This document shows, in pieces, positions 56,365 to 64,000 of a stretch of 64,000 bases of DNA (positions are counted from its first letter, which is position 1; every line of letters begins with the position of its first letter). Source of the DNA: Dipteronia dyeriana (lineage: Eukaryota > Streptophyta > Magnoliopsida > Sapindales > Sapindaceae); contig CM065296.1 of NCBI GenBank assembly GCA_032871835.1, positions 5,962,001 through 6,026,000 on the forward strand, written 5' to 3'. A model generated the notes under the pieces. The model was not told the origin of the DNA and did no database searches. It saw nothing but the letters and a program-made list of their open reading frames with translations. Position numbers and translations under genes: made by a program.

Positions 56365-57780
56365 TACCTTTTAAAATAAAGATATTAGACTAACATAAAA
56401 TAAGTATCAGTAATCAAAACTACATTTTTAGTTCTTTTAAAATTTAAATTATTAGACTATATGATATGTTTTTTTGCCATGGTTCAAGTTATTTATTCCA
56501 TTGCTCTCAGCTTTGGTTAAAGAAACAAGGTAGGATTTACTTTGTTTATTTTTAATGGAAAATGTATATATAAAGGGTGGGTCTATTGCCACCTAAAAAA
56601 ATTCTTACTACACCTATATTTTAATGAATTTTTTCATTACTTAAATACCCTAACAGATAATTACTTAAATGTATATAGTTGCATAGTTAGAAATTTAAAT
56701 TAATAAATTTACTTCTCCTACAGCCATAGGACAAACATTCAATCTATTATAAACCTATATATATATATATTGTGAATCACAAATACTCCTGAATCACAAA
56801 TACTCGACTTTTGATCTAATGTCAAATTAAACCCTCTGGTTTAAACAATCAGTAAAAAACACCTTTATGGTAATTGTATACTAACACCGTTACACAAATA
56901 ATGTTCAAAAATGATGAAATTACAATGCAGCCCTTCTATTGTTCATATTGTAGTAATTGTCCATGTTACCCTTAATTAAAAGTATGACATATTTACTTAA
57001 TAATAATGAAAAACAATTATCTCAAAATAAATTTAAATTTTGTTGTGTTTACATGAATATAAGAACAATTACAGTAAAAACTTGTTCTATATAAATTTTT
57101 TGCTTTTATTTTTTCTTGTTTATTATATTTTTCTTAAAAATCTGAACAAAATTGTAATCAAATTCTAAATGGCAAAAAATACCTCATCTAGTTCATCAAT
57201 TAAAACTAAATGGCAAAAAAAAAAGTAATCATAATTTCACATTTGGGGAAAAAAAACCATGATCTCTAAGTCAAAAAAAAAACAATAAAGTAAACATCTG
57301 CATTAAAAAAAATAACAAAAACAAAAAAACAATTTATACAAAAGATTAATGTAACAAACTTTCTTCCATAAAAAGATCAACATAAGTCGCAGACATCTGC
57401 ATGCATATAAAGCTTCAACATAACTTAACTTGATACCAAAGAAAGTGCTGATTCAAAAAAAAAAAAAGACAAAAATTAATTATTTAAAATAAAATAACAA
57501 GTGTATGTCATCTGCGTGCTTCCATTTTCAAACAAAAAGCATTCAAATATGTTGTTGATAGCCTCCACCTGTAAGTATAAGCACCGTTAACACCTAAATT
57601 GACACGATTAATCTTCTATCACCCAAAATAATTAATACTTAATATAAACATAATAATATTCAGTTTTTGCTGAAACAAAAGTAGAACAACATCCAAAATA
57701 AGTACTCAACAGTCAACACAACACTATGACTCACTGTTAACAAACCCACATTTAGGAAACATTATATAAACCCTATAACT
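56365..57780. other. AT-rich intergenic stretch
   Basis: No protein motif on either strand. Poly(A)/poly(T) runs and a short (TA)n (about 56757-56770) are present. Repeated ORF fragments seen elsewhere in the window do not occur here. Confidence 0.5.
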
Positions 57781-57791
57781 ATCAATCCATT

Positions 57792-58294
57792 GTGGCTGAG
57801 TTAAGTGCTGTTAATAAGGCTTGCGAAATTTGCTGTGACGCCTGTTTGGCTAGCGACATAGAGATCGTCAGCGACTCGAAATCTGTAGTTTCTTGGGTCA
57901 ACAACAAAGATTTTAGTTGTCTCAAGCATCTGGAAATTATTCGCGACATTCGAAGTATGTGTGGCTATAGCTGGAACATTACAGTTATTCACACTCGGAG
58001 GAATGCAAACTCTTTTGTCGATATGTTGACTAAGAAAGCCGCCAGCCATAGTGGGGATATGGTTTGGGGTGACTCTTGATGTTGTTCTGTTTTGCTTTTT
58101 CGCTTTTCTGTTGTGCTTCTCTGCTTTGGTATGCGGTTCGGGTGGTGTGGTGCTTATGTTTGTGTTTTTTGTTGCCTGCTGTGGCTGACTGGCTGTTGGG
58201 GTTTTTTTTGTGTGTTAGCTGTTGTTGTGCCGTTCTGGATCCTCTTGGCTTTGTGGCCTATTGAATAAAGTTTTTCGTTAATCGTTCTAAAAAA
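57792..58294 (+). pseudogene. L1 LINE tail with open RNase H fragment
   Basis: A 95-codon open reading with AELSAVNKACEICC, EIVSDSKSVVSWV and VIHTRRNANSFVDMLTKKAA is the C-terminal two thirds of the L1 RNase H. GDMVWGDS and a stop at 58077-58079 follow. The 3' UTR is rich in TTTTG/GCTTTT, contains AATAAAG and ends in 7-8 A (58287-58294). ATCAATCCATTG (57780-57791) and ATCAATCAATGC (from 58294) are a probable TSD. The 5' truncation point is therefore about 57792. Confidence 0.7.
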
Positions 58295-58640
58295 ATCAAT
58301 CAATGCATATTTGCTTAATAAAATAAAAATCCATGTAGTAATAGTGAAATTGAAATGAAAATTACAAATAAAATAACACAAATCTTCCAAATATTAAACA
58401 ACCCCCTAAAAAGAAAGCAGGTATGAAAAAGCTACGCAAGTATCACTCCTATGAAAAAGTAGAAAAAACTTCAAAAACTTTATTGTACAAAGTGTGTAAC
58501 TTGATGAAGATCACGAAGAAGAAGGAAAGTTGTTAATTTCTTAAGTGAAAGGGAAGAGTTTGAAGAGTGCTTTTGGTTTTTTACATTTTTCCCACTTTTG
58601 GAGAGGAGATGTATTATATGTATATTTTGTAGAAAGTACA
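58295..58640. other. Stretch without a recognised gene
   Basis: AT-rich flank between the L1 tail and the Tat LTR. No motif seen. Confidence 0.4.
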
Positions 58641-58649
58641 TGTCACTGA

Positions 58650-59484
58650 CAGATAAGGCAGCCACCCAAAAAGATTGTCAGATAAGCATCCAATCTAGCA
58701 ATTAAAGAATACCAACGGTGGTATCACCAAGACATGAGAACTCGAGTAAAGTCGAATACGAATATTCGGCATATTCAGCTTTACTCGGGACAACACGATT
58801 GCCAAGAAATATGTGGTTCACATAAGTAAATAAGCCTAGAGAAGGGATCTAGAATCACACTCCAATACGGAAACATCCTTATTCCATTCTCCCGTATCAG
58901 AGGAGGAAAAAACTTAGAAGCTTCCGGAAGGATAAACATCAAATAGGAAACAAGTCCAAATTAAGCAATAACTCTACTCTTCTAGAAGATTACACACCAA
59001 TTAGGAAATAAGTCTTAAACGGATTGTGCAACTAGAATCCCACGTAGATTCAGACTCGATCCACAAGATCTCAAAAACAGGAAAGAAGACAAAGACGACT
59101 TCAACAAGCAACCAGTTACAATCAAACACTATCACCTTTCCTTATATGTAACAAGGATTAGGGTTCTATCTACACATAAATAGACTCATAATCTCACAGT
59201 ATAGGAGACGCAGAATATATAGAACAAGAGGAACATAAAATAATCATTGAAAAAGAGAGGCAAGAGAGATCGAGTGGTGTAATTTTTTATTTAATAATGG
59301 ATTTGGTTTGGTTATACTTACAACCATCCGTGGATGTTTCTTCGGTCACCAGAGTTTTACCACGTATACACATGTCATAACAATATCAATTGCATTATCT
59401 TTCTCTTTCTCTTTCTCTTTTAACAGATCATAATCAAATCCAGCGTTGTTGACTTTCTTGACATTCGAGAAATTGACGTTAACA
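58650..59484 (+). mobile_element. 5' LTR of Tat element 3
   Basis: It ends GACGTTAACA at 59484, two bases before the primer site. It shares ATATGTAACAAGGATTAGGGTTCTA and other blocks in inverse orientation with 8828-9756, and a TATA-like ATAAATAG lies at about 59174. The left edge is uncertain (TGTCACTGACAG near 58640 or TGTCAGATAAG near 58676). Confidence 0.6.
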
Positions 59485-59485
59485 A

Positions 59486-59504
59486 TTGGCGCTAGAGGAA
59501 TGGG
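59486..59504 (+). promoter_or_regulatory. Primer-binding-site position of Tat element 3
   Basis: TTGGCGCTAGAGGAATGGG follows the LTR. The same position in Tat element 1 reads CTGGTGCTGAAAGG. The priming tRNA is not assigned. Confidence 0.55.
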
Positions 59505-59529
59505 TTGAACCTTTGATCTGTTTAAACGA

Positions 59530-61320
59530 TGTCTGACAATGGAAGTAAAGATGGCTCCAAAGACATATGAAAGATAATGTTCACTAAGGAGGGACCACTC
59601 AGGTTCCCACAACCATCACTGAGAACCAACCGGTATCCCTGGATGGCATCCAACGAGTCCCTCCGACCAGCGAGGACATATCGCGCCATTTCAGGGATGC
59701 ATTGCAACAGTTATTGACAGATGCATCGAAGAAAGGAATAGATTTCTTGACCATGAGAGAGACGAATCCTCTAAACCAACAATCTCCACACAATCATTCA
59801 CCTCTCTGGCTCCGATCGGAATTAGTTGGGTCAGAACCAGAAGCGCTAGTAGCCATTAGAAATTCAGATCCTACCAACCAGACTGGGGGTGCATCCCATA
59901 ACCTGGACAAGGATCTTGAGATGCCCACAGAACGGCCTCGCCAAAAACGAAGCCACGGTCAAACAGGGCATGATAGGTACCGTAAGTATGATCGGTGAAG
60001 GGATCGATCATCATCATTAGAAGACAGTGACTGTCATCATCGTAAATGCCACCGTGGAACAATACGCTTACAAGGGTTAGCTCGAGAGACTCGAAGGCAG
60101 GATGAAGAAGAGCTGGAGACAGGTATGACCGTCAATCGACAACTCAACCATCGGGTACAGCCAGTGTGTGATAGAGATATTGTGATACAGAGCTTGACCC
60201 CAGAAGTCGAGAATAACAGGCGTAAAATGGTTGAGTTGATTAGGCGTTATGGACACAATGAGTTATCTGACGACGATTCTGACAGTCTTTTCACTAGAGA
60301 CATTCTACGAACACCATTCCTAGAGAGAATCAGAATGCTGCACGTGGAACAATTAAAAAAGGATACGGATCCCAATGAGCATGTCAAACAGTATAAGAGC
60401 GTTATGGCCCAATATGCCCAAATTGATCCCTTGTTGTGTCTTAACTTCCCACAGACACTCGGGGATGTAGGCTCAAGGTGGTTTGGAAGATTGCCCCCGG
60501 TAAGGATTAGGAGTTTCGAGAAATTGAACAGAAGTTTCTCAAGACAATTCATCGAAAATGTGCACAGGAAAAAATCAGTGGCATATCTTTCTCAACTAAA
60601 ACAAGGGAAAGACGAATCGGTAAAAAATTACCTAGAAAGATTCTGCCAAGCATTCTCAGAATTCGATAGTGCAAATGATGAGGCAATAATCGCTGAAGTC
60701 ATAAACAACTTACAGAATGGGCGGCTGTCTTTCGACTTAAGGAGAGCTCGTCTAACTAGATATGCAAACATGATGGATATAGCAGGAGGATATGCATTGG
60801 CTGAAGAAGAAGAGTTGGCAACAGGAGGTTGTCACATGCATGGAGGAAGACCTAGGCAAAAGGATGCCAAGTCAAAGAACCATAAAGGGAAACAAAAGGG
60901 AAATATCAAATAAAGAAGCAAAGATGGGGGAAGCGGGCATGGTACTGACCAAACCAGGGAAAGGTTTTAAGGTAAGTACACAAACTACACCCCATTTTGG
61001 AAAGACAGGACGAGATCCTGATAATATTGGAAGAAAAGAATCTGGTGAGAGAGCCACGCTAGCAATCATAATTTGCTCGATGAGACACGACAAAGTATTA
61101 CAGATTCCACAAAGAAAACAGACATGAGACCTCTAAATGTTACCAGCTTAGAGATCATATAGAAACTCTAATCCGAGAAGGGCATCTACAAGATATTATC
61201 TTAAAGAAAGATAAGAAGACAGAAGCTCAAAAAAAAACCAAGTCTGGAGATCCCAGCTCAGATCGAAACAAAAAGGCCAGTTTTGAGGTGAGCGGAGCAA
61301 TTCAAACCATCTTTAGATGA
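59530..61320 (+). pseudogene. Tat element 3 gag
   Basis: The reading begins near MSDNGSKDGSKD (59530), which is soon stopped, and passes a Gln/Arg/His-rich N-terminal part. The open Gag core at 60125-60913 has TDPNEHVKQY, DPLLCLNFPQTLGDVGSRWFGRLPP, FSRQFIEN and GKDESVKNYLERF. A shifted frame at 61085-61318 gives TKYYRFHKENRHETSKCYQLRDHIETLI, where the first Cys of the finger is Tyr and the Gly is Arg. It closely parallels the gag at 6905-8025. Confidence 0.8.
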
Positions 61321-61439
61321 CCTGCAACTGGGAAAAGTAACCAAGAACGGACTCAGGAAATCCGACAAGCAGTTGAAGCAAGGAAAAATTTCGACGTTAA
61401 TAACATCAAGCTTGATCTAAAGAGAATAAAGAAAGGATG

Positions 61440-61980
61440 CAACCCAATAGTGTTTACCGAAGCTGATTCACATGGAGTCGATGTCCGACCAAATAATTCT
61501 CTAGTTATTAGCACCCGGATTGGCCATAGGGAAGTTCGAAGGATATTAGTGGACTACGGCAGCTCGACAGACATCCTCAGTGTAGCCGTTTATGATCAGC
61601 TCAGATTGGATCGAAATGACTTACAACCTTTCCATGCCAGCTCAGAGGATTTGGAGAAGTCGAGGTCAGATCCCTAGGAACGACAAAATTTCCTGTGAAA
61701 ATCTGAGTGGCACCTTGCCAGAAAATGGTGCTACTTGACTTTGTAGTGGTAGACATGAAGAACTGGCCTTACAATGCCTTAATGAGTCGATATTTCCTGA
61801 AAAAAAAAGGCAGTAACGGCAACCTACGCTCTGATGATCAAATTCCTGACAGAATGGGGGGTAGGAACGATCAAGGGTTCACAAGAAATGGCTAGAAGAG
61901 TTAATCTCTCGATTTACAAGGACAAAGATAACAGCGAGCACCAAATATGTACCTTGACCTAAATAGATCAGACTAAACAT
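61440..61980 (+). pseudogene. Tat element 3 protease region
   Basis: VFTEADSHGVDVRPNNSLVISTRIGHREVRRILVDYGSSTDIL carries the aspartic-protease site, here DYGSS instead of the usual D-x-GSS. SVAVYDQLRLDRNDL follows. Frameshifts near 61677 and 61800 break the second half (LLDFVVVDM, WPYNALMSRYFLKK). The open part is 61450-61677. Confidence 0.75.
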
Positions 61981-61989
61981 GGAGAATCA

Positions 61990-62535
61990 TTAATGTTTGA
62001 GTTCGACCCAAGAGAGGAACTCGAAAAATCAAAGGAGGAGCCAACAGAAGAAGTAGTCTTAAAAGCAGTCGAACCAACAAATAAGGTAAAAATCAGAGCT
62101 AATCTAGAAGAAAAGGTCAGAATAGATCTCATCAATTTTCTTAGAGAATACAAAGACGTGTTTGGTGGAGTCATGAAGACATGGTGGGGATAGACACACG
62201 AGTGATATCACATCACTTGGCTGTGGATCCGAATGTCAAACTCGTAATACAAAAAAGAAGATCTTTCAACCTCGAAAGGAGTCGGGCAATCAAGCAGGAG
62301 GTATAGAAGTTACTCACTGTAGGATCAATCAGAGAAATCAATTATCCGTAGTGGGTAGCGAATGTGGTGCTGGTCCAAAAGAAAAATGGACAATGGAGAA
62401 TGTGCGTGGATTTCACAGATTTGAACAAAGCATGCCCAAATAATAGCTTTTCACTTCCCGGAATAGATCAGTTGGTCGATGCTACATCAGGTCATGAACT
62501 GCTCAGTTTTATAAATGCCTAATCGGGATACAACT
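61990..62535 (+). pseudogene. Tat element 3 reverse transcriptase, N-terminal blocks
   Basis: The linker MFEFDPREELEKSKEEPTEE is open (61993-62193) and leads to [12 protein letters not shown] shifted frame then has [44 protein letters not shown] and FSLPGIDQLVDATSGHELLSF, the first blocks of Ty3 RT. Two stops replace Gln and Trp-region codons. The YxDD box is not present, because the element ends at 62535. Confidence 0.8.
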
Positions 62536-64000
62536 TGTAAAGTCCTCATTTTTTGATTGGCTTATTTTGTGAACAAATCACATTTTTGGGGTATTATGTA
62601 AGAGTAGCTTAGGCTCTCAAGACCTCAAGAGGTGAAGCACCAAAGGTAAAATTCTTATGCTTACTTGCTTTGAAGAGATAGTTGCACACACTTACAAATT
62701 CATGCATAATTCTTATTCATATATGTTGAGTGTTTATACTTGTGTGCATTTTGGTTTAAATGACTCTTGTTGATTTATTTGCATCTTGGAATTAAATGTT
62801 TTATGTCATGTTTGGCATTAGAATAGGATACATTTTTCATCACTCTTGAACTTATTGATTATGTGTGTTTGAGTGTTGAAAATAGGCATTGCGCTGGTAG
62901 TGCGCTACTCGACCAGTGCACCTCACCAGCGCAACATTCCAGTGGATTGTCGCATGTGATGCGCCACTGAGTTGCTCTGCTGCACCCGCGTAAAGATGTA
63001 AAAATGGGCAGTGCACTGGTGGTACACTACTCGACTAGCGCATCCTCACCAGCGTAACATTCTTGTGGATCGTTGTATGTGTTGCACCACTGGGCTACGC
63101 CAGTCGTCCAACGCCTATTGTAAAAATAGGTTGTGCGCTGGTGGTGCGCTACTCGACCAGCGCACGTCACCAGCGCACATAGAGGAAGCTGGAACGTTTT
63201 TTCCAAAACGACCTCACTTTGTTTGGATCTCATATATATATATAACTCTTTGGTTTAAGGTCGTGGAAGAGTTCAGAACATCACATATTTTTCTTAGAAC
63301 ACATTTCAAAGGAAAAACTCTTCCAAGAACTCATTTTTAATCACTCAAAGCATTCCCATATGCATAAAAGCTTCATCTTGCATAATCTAACTTCATTTAG
63401 AATGCATCAATGGATAGGGTTGCTTCAACACATCTTGTTTGGTAATTTCTTCGCTATTTTCTTACAAGTTAAGTGTTTTGCTTGCTAAGCCATCTCTTTA
63501 ATTATCTGTATGCTCTTAGAATATATTATAGATACAGATTAGAGATTGTTGTGATGACATGATTGAGTGTTGTATTGTGATAGCTAGGATTGTTATTTTT
63601 GATAACTTCTAGCTAAATCTCTATGCTTTGCATTTAGATATTGTTTAGGAATCATTGATTGCATTTAGTGATTGCATTATAGTCATTGCCATGCTTAATG
63701 ACAACATGTGTTGATTTGGTTTTTATGATAGCTTCATTGGATTACTTGTTATATGTTTAGCTCAGCTTTATGACATGTCATTTAGCTCTTGATATCTAGG
63801 ATTGCATTTGTTGCCATATCATAATCCTAGATAAGCATATAAGGTACCCTAGCCTTGTTTGTTGTTTGAATATCATCTTATATTCACATAGGGTGTTTAT
63901 CTCTTCTTCTCTTCTTCAAAAAGAAGTAAGTCTTTCGTTGCATCCGGGAGTAGGTTGCTTCAAGCGTAAGCAAATTGGACTAGGTTCACTTAATACCGGG
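62536..64000 (+). mobile_element. LTR family E, right copy (runs off the window)
   Basis: It starts TGTAAAGTCCTC inside the RT of Tat element 3. It aligns with the reverse complement of 1-1677, including TTATGTAAGAGTAGCTTAGG and GTGATAGCTAGGATTGTT (63577-63594). TATA-rich sequence at about 63228-63243 follows the tandem array. No coding sequence. The 3' end is outside the window. Confidence 0.65.
62884..63180. repeat. GC-rich tandem array in LTR E, 2.5 units of about 122 bp
   Basis: Units begin at 62884, 63005 and 63128. The core is GTGCGCTGGTGGTGCGCTACTCGACCAGCGCAC followed by TCACCAGCGCA, a set of mutually inverted GCGCTGGT/ACCAGCGC motifs. The left copy of LTR E has only one degenerate equivalent (about 770-830). 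Confidence 0.8.

Larger units (their letters stand above)
58640..62535 (+). mobile_element. Tat-type Ty3 element 3, 5' half
   Basis: Plus-strand LTR, primer site, gag, protease and the first RT blocks, then an abrupt end at 62535 where LTR family E begins. It is the same lineage as the element at 5764-9756 by LTR blocks and Gag. CAACT (62531-62535) would be the target site of the family E insertion. Confidence 0.75.

Noticed and set aside
57801..58049. Minus-strand ORF at 57801-58049
   Set aside because: It is a shadow of the plus-strand L1 RNase H, which has clear motifs.

Overview
The window is plant nuclear DNA, most likely from a eudicot with a repeat-rich genome. It is AT-rich and carries Copia, Athila, Tat and RNase H-bearing L1 elements, MITEs, and the remains of a 4-coumarate:CoA ligase-like gene. 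I found no intact host gene, tRNA, rRNA, CRISPR array or prokaryotic operon. Almost every recognisable coding stretch is retrotransposon sequence broken by stops and frameshifts. Calls rest on reading motifs, target-site duplications (TSDs) and shared segments by eye.

Left part (1-19412). An LTR of an unassigned family (E, minus) runs off the left edge and ends inside a Copia gag-protease relic (Copia-1). The LTR of Copia-1 holds two MITEs from different superfamilies. Then come an L1 tail, a gag-only Tat-type Ty3 element (5764-9756, minus), an Athila-like LTR piece, a Tat solo LTR with a perfect TSD (10957-11718), an AT-rich stretch, and Copia-2 (minus). Copia-2 is split by a 3.9 kb internally deleted LTR element (13485-17354, TSD ATATC).

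Middle part (19407-37440). Copia-2 breaks off at a 6-bp microhomology with a truncated LTR of a 13.6 kb Athila element (to 33030). That element has gag, protease, an RT/RNase H block in inverted orientation, integrase, a spliced-looking env-position ORF and a 3' LTR. It sits in a second Tat element, of which only RNase H, integrase and a tandem array remain. A 2.1 kb solo LTR is inserted between the last two.

Right-middle part (37640-58294). A large imperfect palindrome with hAT-like inserts in both arms is followed by an L1 tail and the 3' half of a 4CL-like gene. Just behind that gene lies a 5'-truncated L1 (minus) split by two later insertions: a 10.1 kb SIRE/Maximus-type Copia with 2.2 kb LTRs (42413-52549, TSD GATTA) and a plus-strand L1 tail (52753-53728). 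A hAT-type MITE with a perfect 8-bp TSD (55612-56356) and another L1 tail follow.

Right end (58640-64000). A third Tat element (LTR, gag, protease, start of RT) is cut by a second copy of LTR family E, opposite in orientation to the one at the left edge and carrying a GC-rich tandem array.

The genes do not form a pathway. The window records successive nested insertion, unequal or illegitimate recombination and decay around one dead phenylpropanoid-type gene. The best candidates for something unusual are the frame-preserving inversion in the Athila pol, the microhomology scar that joins two elements, the large palindrome, and recurrent GTAC-centred palindromic clusters in the Athila-type LTRs.
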